Source: Chara braunii (Eukaryota; Streptophyta; Charophyceae; Charales; Characeae). From it: a stretch of 20,188 nucleotides of DNA. The stretch lies in contig BFEA01000020.1 of NCBI GenBank assembly GCA_003427395.1, positions 3,941,767 to 3,961,954 of the forward strand, given 5' to 3'. Shown here in pieces: positions 17,841 to 20,188 of this stretch (within the stretch, counting starts at the first letter, position 1; every line of letters begins with the position of its first letter). The notes under the pieces were generated by a model. The model did no database searches, was not told the DNA's origin, and was given only the letters and a program-made list of their open reading frames with translations. The translations under genes and the position numbers were made by a program.

Positions 17841-18240
17841 AAGAGAGAGAAAGAGAGAGAAAGAGGGACAGAGGGAGAGAGATTAACAGAGAAAGAAGAG
17901 GAGGAGGGAGGACGGACAGTGGGGAGGAGGAGGAACGGGCGAGGATAGAGACAGTATAAGACAAAATGCGAGAAAAAAGACAAAAGGCGGGAAATGCCAA
18001 AGAACAAAGAGTGAGATAAACCCAAAAAAAGGCGGGAAATGCCAAAGAACAAAGAGTGAGAAAAAGAGAAAGAAAAGGCGGGAAATGCCAAAGAACAAAG
18101 AGTGAGATAAATCAAAAAAAAGGCGGGAAATGTGGAAGACGACAAGATAACATAGAGTAAAAAGGGCGGGAAAGGAAATTACTTACATCGAAAGGATTCG
18201 ATCCGTCGTCGAAAGGGTTGCTATCGAACCGACTTGCCAT
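2371..18240 (-). CDS. SCAMP, secretory carrier membrane protein, plant type; 5' part of gene, six exons, 3' end off window
   Basis: Join, minus strand: 18187-18240, 11143-11259, 9919-10011, 8251-8313, 5533-5563, 2371-2484. This gives 157 codons plus one base. Domains in order: two NPF motifs in residues 8-17 (NPF binds EH-domain endocytic proteins); a Gly/Ala/Tyr/Pro-rich stretch, residues 19-57; a DEIPL segment near residue 80, in the place of the VDIPLD of plant SCAMPs; a highly charged coiled coil of K/E heptads, residues 89-115; then [12 protein letters not shown] and the beginning of the first membrane segment. NWP followed by FPI.HHDIA is the plant form of the family; animal SCAMPs differ here. 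SCAMPs are four-helix proteins of the trans-Golgi, endosome and plasma membrane that act in vesicle traffic. All introns are GT-AG and the phases 0,0,0,0,1 all agree. The four-helix core is missing and should lie left of base 1. The assignment rests on my recall of the family, not a search. Confidence 0.88.
2485..2966. other. Part of SCAMP intron 5, nothing recognised
   Basis: Unique-looking A-rich sequence without repeats or exons that I can support. Confidence 0.5.
2967..3074. repeat. Tandem duplication, 54-bp unit
   Basis: Units begin at 2967 and 3021. They share GAGTCYAGCC, ATCTACATGCC or ATCGACATGCC, CAAATTG or CAAACTG, and a CCACGTG G-box core. Confidence 0.7.
3187..3324. mobile_element. 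MITE-like inverted-repeat element, about 138 bp
   Basis: The left arm ACACGAAACCAAAAAC (from 3189) pairs with the right arm GTTTTTGTTTCGTGT (ending 3322) with small gaps. Weaker pairing continues inward. The centre is AT-rich (GCTATAAATAG). No target duplication could be fixed. It is non-coding, like a MITE. Confidence 0.55.
3325..3780. other. AT-rich intron sequence, no feature
   Basis: No exon, tandem repeat or mobile element that I can support. Confidence 0.4.
3905..4150 (-). repeat. Hammerhead-repeat family, copy A (minus)
   Basis: On the minus strand the copy runs from the GGTGAAGGTGGATTA block (4064-4110 in reverse) through a hammerhead-like core (3988-4042) to a pyrimidine-rich tail and GGTTTACCGGGCAG. 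The core has a GAGGG-TTCA-CCCTC hairpin (stem I), CTGACTGA (one extra C against CTGATGA), stem II GTCGG/CCTAC and GAAAC. A GTA triplet precedes stem I, as a type III cleavage site would. The extra C probably makes it inactive. Confidence 0.6.
4193..4302. repeat. Long near-perfect hairpin, 51-bp arms
   Basis: Arms 4193-4243 and 4252-4302 are reverse complements with three mismatches in 51 and a loop of only 8 bases. The stem even reaches into the loop (GGTT/AACC). The right arm belongs to the repeat continuing at 4380-4555, so the left arm looks like an inverted copy of it. Confidence 0.85.
4250..4560. repeat. Three diverged copies of a GGGTTTTGAACC repeat
   Basis: Copies start near 4243, 4380 and 4491. 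Each runs GGGTTTTGAAC, then GTAGCTTGGTRGGCC, AATAGGTTT-like, GGCAT and a CACT or GACC step. The phrases TTTAGCCAT and TTCTTGCAG precede the first two (4170, 4345). On the minus strand GGTTCAAAACC fits a Pol III B box, so a tRNA-derived origin is possible. Confidence 0.65.
4655..4730 (+). repeat. tRNA-derived SINE head, Leu/Ser-like
   Basis: The A box TGGCTGAGCGGT at 4664-4675 is the form seen in tRNA-Ser/Leu. A B-box-like GAGCTCAAATGC follows at 4709-4720, at tRNA spacing. The stems are degenerate. The 3' extent is unclear and may run to about 4900. Confidence 0.45.
4966..5170 (-). mobile_element. tRNA-derived SINE (minus), same family as 10612-10775
   Basis: On the minus strand: GGGCC, A box TAGCTCAGTTGG (5152-5163 reversed), B box AGTTCGAATCC (5110-5120 reversed), a family body with GGGGCTGGTCA (about 5053-5064) and CCTTTTTTAAGG, then an A-rich tail down to about 4966. 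This is the layout of a Pol III short interspersed element. The second copy shares A box, B box, GGGCTGGTCA and the A/G tail in the same order. Confidence 0.75.
5227..5318. mobile_element. MITE family 1, diverged copy
   Basis: It matches the element at 15796-15900: GGTCATTGTCGC, TGCATCTAGACCGG, CCAAATACAGGTATAATGA and the end CGGGTGAAGACAG all occur in order. The left terminal repeat is shortened to CCGGTTTCAC. It lies in SCAMP intron 5. Confidence 0.75.
5424..5445. other. Tn5 mosaic end / Nextera junction-like sequence
   Basis: CTGTCTCTTATACACAT (5424-5440) is the first 17 of 19 bases of the hyperactive Tn5 mosaic end. The next bases, AGATG, are the start of the opposite mosaic end as found in the mate-pair junction adapter, with the CT between them lost. 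A G-rich run (5404-5423) precedes it. This is most likely library residue in the assembly, not native sequence. Confidence 0.85.
5533..5563 (-). CDS. SCAMP exon 5, a 31-nt microexon
   Basis: Ten codons plus one base: [10 protein letters not shown] and the first base of a Gly codon. The acceptor is TGTGCAG, the donor G|GTGAGT, a phase 1 end that matches the GG opening of exon 6. ELRKRE continues the coiled coil (ELKRRE in other plants). The linker to KNWP appears shorter than usual, lacking the AGIVIEE-like stretch. The Tn5-end-like sequence at 5424-5445 lies about 90 bases away in the next intron. Confidence 0.82.
5660..5683. repeat. (A)n homopolymer
   Basis: About 24 A in a row, flanked by two copies of GAGAACCACACC, a possible short duplication. 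Confidence 0.85.
5829..5990 (-). other. Open stretch after an acceptor-like site, possible exon
   Basis: After TTTTCCAG the minus strand is open for 53 codons to a stop (starts [13 protein letters not shown], ends LGHYILKA). It does not resemble SCAMP and lies between exons 4 and 5. A 53-codon open run is not rare by chance. I do not recognise the peptide. It could be a nested or alternative terminal exon, a mobile-element remnant, or nothing. Confidence 0.15.
6484..6514 (+). other. G-quadruplex-type G runs
   Basis: Four G tracts of six or more bases separated by single T. The sense RNA of the minus-strand gene would carry the C-rich side. Confidence 0.6.
6681..6880. repeat. Two rearranged U6-related units, period about 122 bp
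   Basis: Units at about 6681-6765 and 6790-6880 share GCCTRGRCRATACATTCAGA and GCAGGCATGC. The second begins with AAATTTGGACCATTTCTC (from 6786), the reverse complement of the U6 3' end. It then switches to GATACA..AGAGAAGA..TAG..GCATG, which resembles the U6 middle on the opposite strand. These look like rearranged U6 retrocopies. Confidence 0.6.
6917..7018 (-). ncRNA. U6 snRNA-like gene or pseudogene
   Basis: The minus strand contains the U6 core: CCTTCG near the 5' end, AAAATTGGAACGATACAGAG, AGAAGATTAGCATGGCCCC, then TGCACAAGGATGACAC and a 3' end TCGTCCAAAATTTT. ACAGAGA and AGC, needed for splicing catalysis, are intact. Against the plant consensus the 5' stem is mutated and the 3' part has several changes. 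I see no USE element (RTCCCACATCG) or well-placed TATA upstream (7019-7100), and the T run is only four, so a retrocopy is more likely than an active gene. Confidence 0.8.
7019..7660. other. Intron 4 sequence, no gene
   Basis: Nothing recognisable except an 18-base near-palindrome GGTTGGGCATGCCTAACC near 7427. Confidence 0.4.
7660..7700. repeat. 12-bp tandem repeat, GTGTGTGGGCGA-type, three copies
   Basis: Three near-identical units followed by a GTGCGCGCGCGTGCG tract. Confidence 0.8.
7701..8250. other. Intron 4 sequence next to exon 4, no other gene
   Basis: A short (GA)n run at 7850-7865; otherwise no supported feature. The plus-strand reading frame here is the opposite strand of exon 4. 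Confidence 0.4.
8251..8313 (-). CDS. SCAMP exon 4 (coiled coil)
   Basis: Twenty-one codons starting DIKKKEREL and ending ELKKKEQ, in phase 0 on both sides (acceptor GCTTCAG, donor CAG|GTATTC). This matches the DLKKKEKELQAKEAEL coiled coil of plant SCAMPs closely; the same exon boundaries, D at the start and Q at the end, fit the family's known gene structure as I recall it. Confidence 0.88.
8510..8760 (-). repeat. Hammerhead-repeat family, copy B (minus, degenerate)
   Basis: Same order as copy A on the minus strand: the GGTGAAGGTGGATTA block, then a decayed core (GGTGAAACTGCGGCGAAAA), CTCACAGCC, a pyrimidine-rich tract and TGCCCACGG. The 50-base block beside the core is doubled (8611-8652 and 8664-8703, GATGATACYGTAA...CCCAGTT). 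The CTGATGA box is lost, so no ribozyme is expected. Confidence 0.6.
8761..9166. other. Intron 3 sequence with an (AAAAT)n microsatellite
   Basis: (TAAAAA/AAAAT)n at 9060-9086; otherwise no supported feature. Confidence 0.5.
9167..9862. repeat. Direct duplication, copies 9167-9315 and 9671-9862
   Basis: The copies share long identical runs: GCCAATCAATTGCACAATTG, ACACTCTTCTGAAGACAGGC, TACACCCTGGATTGTCC, and an end at AAATTACATCGGCC. The first copy lacks two internal pieces (about 33 and 10 bases) present in the second. The near identity points to a recent duplication or two copies of one mobile element. The 355 bases between them show no gene. Confidence 0.9.
9919..10011 (-). CDS. SCAMP exon 3 (ATDEIPL segment)
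   Basis: Thirty-one codons, starting SRVVGVAP and ending GGSSR. The acceptor is GGCGCAG after a T-rich tract, the donor AGG|GTAAAT, both phase 0. The piece ATDEIPLGG lines up with ATVDIPLD, which precedes the coiled coil in plant SCAMPs. The match is short, so the exon rests mainly on phase, position and splice sites. Confidence 0.72.
10012..10327. other. Intron 2 part, ATC/AAC microsatellite-like
   Basis: (ATC)n and (AAC)n-rich sequence at 10051-10105. No gene. Confidence 0.5.
10328..10400. repeat. Short direct repeat, 47-bp period
   Basis: CCACCCAGGTTTCAGTCTTC plus AAAAG occurs at about 10329 and 10376. Confidence 0.8.
10612..10775 (+). mobile_element. tRNA-derived SINE (plus), same family as 4966-5170
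   Basis: A box CAGCTCAGTTGG (10618-10629), B box AGTTCAAATCC (10653-10663), family body with GGGCTGGTCA (10703-10712), then an AAAAAAAAGG/AAAAAGG tail to about 10775. Box order and spacing are those of a tRNA-headed SINE. It lies antisense inside SCAMP intron 2. Confidence 0.75.
10783..10855. repeat. 36-bp tandem duplication
   Basis: AAGAAGAGGACGAAAAGRCA followed by TTCAAGAGTGGA occurs twice, directly behind the SINE tail. Confidence 0.85.
11098..11128 (+). other. G-rich tract beside exon 2 donor
   Basis: Four G tracts (7, 8, 6 and shorter) within 30 bases, 14 to 45 bases past the exon 2 donor. In the pre-mRNA it is a C/T-rich tract. Confidence 0.5.
11143..11259 (-). CDS. SCAMP exon 2 (Gly/Tyr/Pro-rich linker)
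   Basis: Thirty-nine codons, starting DPAVTAHT and ending FYDTPGYQ. The acceptor is TCTTTCCAG and the donor CAG|GTACGG; both sides are phase 0. Two similar YGxGS steps are visible ([13 protein letters not shown]). The stretch fits the poorly conserved spacer between the NPF motifs and the coiled coil; it is more glycine-rich than the flowering plant proteins I remember. Confidence 0.8.
11260..11640. other. Intron 1, 3' end, no feature
   Basis: Only the acceptor tract of exon 2 is recognisable. Confidence 0.4.
11660..12000. repeat. Hammerhead-repeat fragments, copies G (minus) and F (plus)
   Basis: 11690-11752 on minus matches the family 3' part (CTCTGCCTACG, GGGCAGCTCTGTTTGACAAT). 11918-12000 on plus matches from the second half of the core: CTCCGACGAAACAG, TTGTCACAGCCCC, then CTCGTTTGTTGTCCTC and CTGCCTACGGTTTACC. 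Copy F keeps the 3' strand of stem II as CCGAC, which pairs fully with the GTCGG found in copies A and E. The two fragments face each other. CGGCTCGATACAGT occurs twice between them. Confidence 0.6.
12021..12128. mobile_element. MITE family 2, copy 1
   Basis: Left end GTCTTCCACCGAACACAGC and right end GCATTGTGCTCGGGGGAAGAC are imperfect inverted repeats. The inside phrase AAGCTACCTCTCCAGCCCGA matches AAGCTAGCTTTCCGGTCTGA of the copy at 17237-17355. Confidence 0.7.
12208..12344. repeat. (TC)n microsatellites
   Basis: Two TC tracts, about 12208-12229 and 12281-12344. Confidence 0.95.
12536..12700 (+). repeat. Hammerhead-repeat family, copy C with intact core boxes
   Basis: CTGATGA (12548-12554), a G-CCGG / CCGG-T stem II with loop TGATACT, then GAAAC (12572-12576), and a GTC at 12582-12584. 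The base pairs of stem II differ from copy E but still pair, which suggests selection on structure. Then come the family's CACAGCCCCTCG, pyrimidine tract and TACGATTCAC. The strand before CTGATGA does not pair with the strand after GTC, so stem I is not evident. Confidence 0.6.
12701..13027. other. Intron 1 sequence, no feature
   Basis: A-rich, with a T/G run at 12996-13019 and the repeat AARCAAATRACACATCCCA at about 12918 and 12957. Confidence 0.4.
13028..13441. repeat. 207-bp near-exact tandem duplication with one N
   Basis: Bases 13028-13234 and 13235-13441 are identical except for the N at 13250 and A/G near 13075/13282. Both run from TATCTGTCGG to CCACCACC. Most likely two contig ends or reads that overlap but were not merged; a true recent duplication is possible. 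Confidence 0.92.
13450..13655. repeat. (TCC)n / (TTC)n pyrimidine microsatellite
   Basis: CTCCCT-type repeats pass into (TCC)n at about 13521-13562 and then mixed TTC/TCC. It explains the poly-Ser, poly-Pro and poly-Glu reading frames. Confidence 0.95.
13656..14309. other. Intron 1 sequence, longest plus-strand frame is unconvincing
   Basis: A 194-codon frame starts at 13951. It shows no domain I know, and its end runs through a tandem repeat and through hammerhead-repeat sequence, so I do not call it a gene. Confidence 0.4.
14310..14370. repeat. 15-bp tandem repeat, AATCAATTCCAAAAT-type, four copies
   Basis: Four units of AATCAATTCCAAAA with T or A endings. In the 194-codon frame it reads as NQFQN repeats. 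Confidence 0.9.
14465..14890 (+). repeat. Hammerhead-repeat family, copies D and E, with 83-bp duplication
   Basis: Copy D (14465-14600) is a 5'-truncated member; it keeps the 3' part with a perfect palindrome GACAATATATATTGTC (14533-14548) and AGAGCGGCAAAGCGAAAA. Copy E starts near 14608 with CTGATGA (14620-14626), stem II GTCGG/CCG(T)AC, GAAAC (14644-14648), a 3-bp ACA/TGT stem III with loop GTC, and GTC at 14654-14656. The segment from CGGTGAAACCC (14629) to TACCAGGCAG is repeated from 14712, period 83, without a second CTGATGA. The 3' end AGAGCGCAAAAGCGAAAA matches copy D. Confidence 0.65.
14891..15285. other. Intron 1 sequence, no feature
   Basis: AT-rich; no exon, repeat or mobile element supported. 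Confidence 0.4.
15290..15436. repeat. 75-bp tandem duplication with TTTCCCGCC
   Basis: Units share CCGATCAGYMACKTGCCCGT, AAATCTATTTCCCGCCATCT and AACTCCCG. Each holds TTTCCCGCC (15328-15336 and 15403-15411), the E2F/DP consensus. Confidence 0.85.
15560..15630. other. Paralogous empty site of the 15796-15900 MITE
   Basis: GCCAAATTTCACGCGCC then AAAACTAGCCATTCTGACGT matches both flanks of the MITE, joined at a single TA (15601-15602). Confidence 0.85.
15712..15760. mobile_element. MITE family 1, internally deleted remnant
   Basis: It has the left terminal repeat (CCTCTTCACCCGAATAGAACG, CCGGTCATTATCGCC) and then directly ATGACGGTAG, the outer bases of a right end. About half of the element is gone. 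The flank GTAGATGGCCAAATTTCACG occurs on both sides of it. Confidence 0.65.
15796..15900. mobile_element. MITE family 1, full copy (105 bp) with TA target duplication
   Basis: Ends CCGTCTTCACCCGAATAGAA and TTCTATTCCGGTGAAGACGG form an inverted repeat of about 34 bases with about three mismatches. TA flanks it on both sides (15794-15795, 15901-15902), and the empty site at 15601 has a single TA. A TA target is typical of the Tc1/mariner group. It has no coding capacity and must be moved by a transposase elsewhere. Confidence 0.9.
16200..16740. repeat. AATCAACCAATTATC minisatellite in three blocks
   Basis: About 15-bp units mixed with 4-bp ATCA steps fill 16217-16445, 16514-16580 and 16632-16745. 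Each block ends with a TACCATTCAATG phrase (16444, 16568, 16738), and the second and third are preceded by CGTTCCTAATCGTTCAATCA, so a higher-order unit is repeated. Confidence 0.9.
16924..17029. mobile_element. MITE family 2, copy 2
   Basis: Left end CCGTCTTCCCACGAACACAA and CGCACCCT; right end AGGGCGCGTTGCGTCGGGGG. TA lies just before the left end (16922-16923); GTAG follows the right end. Confidence 0.75.
17237..17355. mobile_element. MITE family 2, copy 3
   Basis: Left end CCGTCTTCCCCCGAACACAA and right end GTGCGTTGTGTTCAGGGGAA then GAAGG are inverted repeats of about 28 bases. The AT-rich centre ends in AAGCTAGCTTTCCGGTCTGA. Confidence 0.85.
17365..17430. mobile_element. MITE family 1, partial end
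   Basis: GCGTTCTATTCGG followed further on by GGCGAAGACGGG resembles the right end of family 1 with an inserted segment. Weak. Confidence 0.35.
17513..17620. mobile_element. MITE family 2, copy 4, with TA duplication
   Basis: Left end CCCGTCTTCCCCCGAACATA, right end GCGTTGTGTTCGGGAGAAGA then TGGG; TA at 17511-17512 and 17621-17622. The inner phrase CTATCTTTCCGGTGCGGTGC matches the other copies. Confidence 0.85.
17800..17885. repeat. (GA)n microsatellite
   Basis: GA dinucleotides with A insertions. Confidence 0.95.
17984..18175. repeat. 45-bp minisatellite with five E2F-type sites in SCAMP intron 1
   Basis: GGCGGGAAA occurs at 17986, 18031, 18077, 18122 and 18165, with steps of 45, 46, 45 and 43 bases. 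The first three units also share TGCCAAAGAACAAAGAGTGA. On the sense strand of the gene the motif reads TTTCCCGCC, the E2F/DP consensus. The array begins 14 bases after the exon 1 donor. Confidence 0.85.
18187..18240 (-). CDS. SCAMP exon 1 (start codon, twin NPF motifs)
   Basis: Eighteen codons, [18 protein letters not shown], ending GAT|GTAAGT (phase 0). The ATG context GCCATGGC is an ideal eukaryotic start. The frame stays open upstream to another ATG at 18322-18324, but I chose 18240 because plant SCAMPs begin with M, a few residues and then NPF. An N-terminal extension of 28 residues cannot be excluded from sequence alone. Confidence 0.88.
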
Positions 18241-18313
18241 GGCTATATCCTTGGTCAGGATCCCCGCGCAGAACCTCTGCGCCGCCGACTGCCGCTCCAG
18301 GGACCGATCGGCA

Positions 18314-18352
18314 AAATCAATCAATCAATCAATCAATCAACCAATCAACCAA
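18314..18352. repeat. (AATC)n microsatellite upstream of SCAMP start
   Basis: AATC repeats 75-110 bases upstream of the ATG, probably in the 5' leader. Confidence 0.9.
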
Positions 18353-18439
18353 TCTGTAATCCCCTCAGACGTTCTTCGCGCCACTTCCTCCTACAGATAT
18401 CCTATCCTCATCTGCCCTATCTTCCCTCCGTCTCTTGAC

Positions 18440-18695
<256 letters not shown>

Positions 18696-18752
18696 TGCGC
18701 GTGCAGGTGCGCGCTCGTCTCTCTCTGCACAAAGAATACTGGATTGAGAGAA

Positions 18753-18885
18753 GAATATAGCGCGTAGTTTAAGAGGGAAGGAGGAGGTGGAAAAGGGGGG
18801 GGGAGTAAACAAATCCCGAATCAAGAACAGACCAAGACAGGTGCGCCACGTGTCAGCTTTGCGTGGTTCGTCGCCACGTGTCAGC
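18753..18885 (-). promoter_or_regulatory. Candidate SCAMP promoter: twin G-box/ABRE and TATA-like motif
   Basis: GCCACGTGTCAGC occurs twice, at 18845-18857 and 18873-18885, 28 bases apart. CACGTG is the G-box bound by bZIP and bHLH factors, and ACGTGTC is the ABA-response core. About 90 bases nearer to the gene the minus strand reads CTATATTC (18753-18760), a weak TATA match. This gives a 5' leader of about 490 bases. The function is inferred from motif and position only. Confidence 0.4.
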
Positions 18886-19390
18886 CGCTCAACGTTAAGA
18901 TCAGTAACTGTTCAAACAATCCAGAGGTCGTGATGTCCATTCCACTTCCTGTGAGGCCGTCATATCCATCGAGAATCTCAAGCTGTAGAAATTCCGGAGA
19001 CTACCTAGGCGGGAAAGTCACTCGAAGTGGGGGAGCAGTGGGGGTAGGCGTGACCACACTCGCCAAGGGGGGGGCGGGGCACGGTAGGGTAGGGAGGACA
19101 GGAAGGAGGAGAAATTAGGGTAAGAAAGACAAATCGAGAAAGGAGTACAAGGGGGACAGGAAATGAATCGGCCCCGAAAAAGAAAAAAGAAAAAAAAAAT
19201 AAAAATGAATCGGTCAGCTTCGGATACAGAATCGGAGTAAGAGGGACTGACGACCTACGATACGAACATTCCCCCCTCCTTCCCCCACCACACCTGCCAC
19301 CTGCCGCCTACCACAAAATGCACCTCCCACTACTTTCATTACCAGAAGTAACGTGGTTAACCTGATCTAGCTGGGAAAAGGCGCCCCCGC
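18886..19390. other. Upstream flank, no gene seen
   Basis: G-rich and A-rich simple sequence; no frame resembles a protein. Confidence 0.4.
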
Positions 19391-19511
19391 AGCGGCCGGG
19401 GGCAAGGTCCCACTTGCGCAAAATAGGAGATTTCGGCCGTTGATCATTTTTATATCTACGGTCAGTATATCTCTTAATTCGTGCAAGTGGGACCTACGGT
19501 AGCGGCCGGGG
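19391..19511. mobile_element. Small inverted-repeat element flanked by 11-bp direct repeats
   Basis: AGCGGCCGGGG stands at 19391-19401 and again at 19501-19511. Between them AGGTCCCACTTGCGC (19405-19419) and GTGCAAGTGGGACCT (19481-19495) form inverted repeats (14 of 15). A 9-11 bp duplication around a short inverted-repeat element is the pattern of a Mutator-like MITE. Confidence 0.6.
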
Positions 19512-19830
19512 CATCCACAGCCTCTGCCAGTGCGCGCCTCGGTGCTCACCCGAGTAAGGAAGGACCTCGCTCGACTAATCATCAAATGTGCAAAATGAGA
19601 ATGAATCTCACGATAGAACATGGAAAGATGCAACCCCCATGTGTTTTGTCTTTTGAGCCCAAAGCAAGCACTCTACTGTAGGGAGGGATTGTGCACAGTG
19701 GGCGGGACGGCAGAGTAAGGCCAAAAACCGAAAAACACGAAAATGCCAGTAACGTGGCGGCGGTTTCCTGTCTGTGGGTCTGTGGGTTCGGTCCCCAAAG
19801 GTCCCAAGGGTCCAGCGTCGGGTAGAAACC
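19512..19830. other. Upstream flank, no gene seen
   Basis: GTGGGTTCGGTCCCC near 19784 is weakly B-box-like, but no A box precedes it. Confidence 0.35.
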
Positions 19831-19885
19831 CTCAGCTGCAGTACCGCGCAGGAAAAGTGCGACTCTCTCAGCTGCAGTACCCCAC
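19830..19885. repeat. Short direct repeat, CTCAGCTGCAGTACC
   Basis: Two copies 37 bases apart (about 19831 and 19868). Confidence 0.85.
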
Positions 19886-20068
19886 AGGCCAAGTACCCCA
19901 AAAAACGTGCGTACGTTCTATTCAACTTAGGGCCTCGTTAGACCCTCCTTGGAAATCCGATTTTTAGGAAATCCGCGTGGTTACACCCCCTCCTAATTGT
20001 CTACCGCGTGGGCGCGGGGAACGCAGCCCTGAGGTAGCCAAATCAATGAGACTAAGAGCTCGCACAAG

Positions 20069-20116
<48 letters not shown>

Positions 20117-20188
20117 TCCGTTTATTATTATGAGTGTGAGAGAGAGACAGGGAGTGAGAGAGAAAGAAAGAGAGAGAGAGAGAGGGAG
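20069..20188. repeat. (GA)n microsatellites at window end
   Basis: GA tracts at 20070-20110 and 20138-20188. Confidence 0.95.

Noticed and set aside
17984-18175. Regular repeats resembling a CRISPR array
   Set aside because: Head-to-tail minisatellite without unique spacers, in a eukaryotic intron.

Overview
This is eukaryotic nuclear DNA, almost entirely non-coding, and the best fit is a green plant lineage (streptophyte) with a repeat-rich genome. The evidence is a plant-type SCAMP protein spread over six GT-AG exons, a U6 snRNA-like sequence, Pol III SINEs, MITEs, and long (GA)n, (CA)n and (TTC)n tracts. I cannot name the species.

One minus-strand gene explains most of the window. Six short exons encode the N-terminal half of a secretory carrier membrane protein (SCAMP), a membrane-trafficking protein: exon 1 at 18187-18240 (ATG), 2 at 11143-11259, 3 at 9919-10011, 4 at 8251-8313, 5 at 5533-5563 (a 31-nt microexon) and 6 at 2371-2484. 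All splice sites are GT-AG and all phases agree. Together the exons give 472 coding bases in about 15.9 kb. Introns 1-5 are about 6.9, 1.1, 1.6, 2.7 and 3.0 kb. Exon 6 ends at the start of the first membrane segment; the four-helix core and C-terminus should lie left of base 1. The promoter side is 18.24-18.9 kb, with CA/TC microsatellites in the presumed 5' leader, a weak TATA-like motif and two identical G-box elements.

The introns hold, from left to right: a GA-rich satellite (180-860); a duplicated tRNA-tail repeat (1.1-1.5 kb); (CA)n; inverted-repeat elements (3.2 and 4.2 kb); tRNA-derived SINEs (4.66, 5.0-5.17 and 10.6 kb); rearranged and near-full U6 copies (6.7-7.0 kb); a 150-190 bp duplicated block (9.2/9.7 kb); at least six copies of a repeat family with hammerhead-ribozyme-like cores (3.9, 8.5, 11.7, 11.9, 12.5, 14.5-14.8 kb); two related MITE families with CCGTCTTC ends (5.2, 12.0, 15.7-17.6 kb), one with a visible empty site; and a 45-bp minisatellite in intron 1 with a perfect E2F-type motif in each unit.

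Two spots look like assembly or library artefacts: a Tn5/Nextera end-like sequence at 5424-5445, and a 207-bp near-exact duplication with a single N at 13028-13441. Beyond the SCAMP gene I find no second protein gene I would defend.
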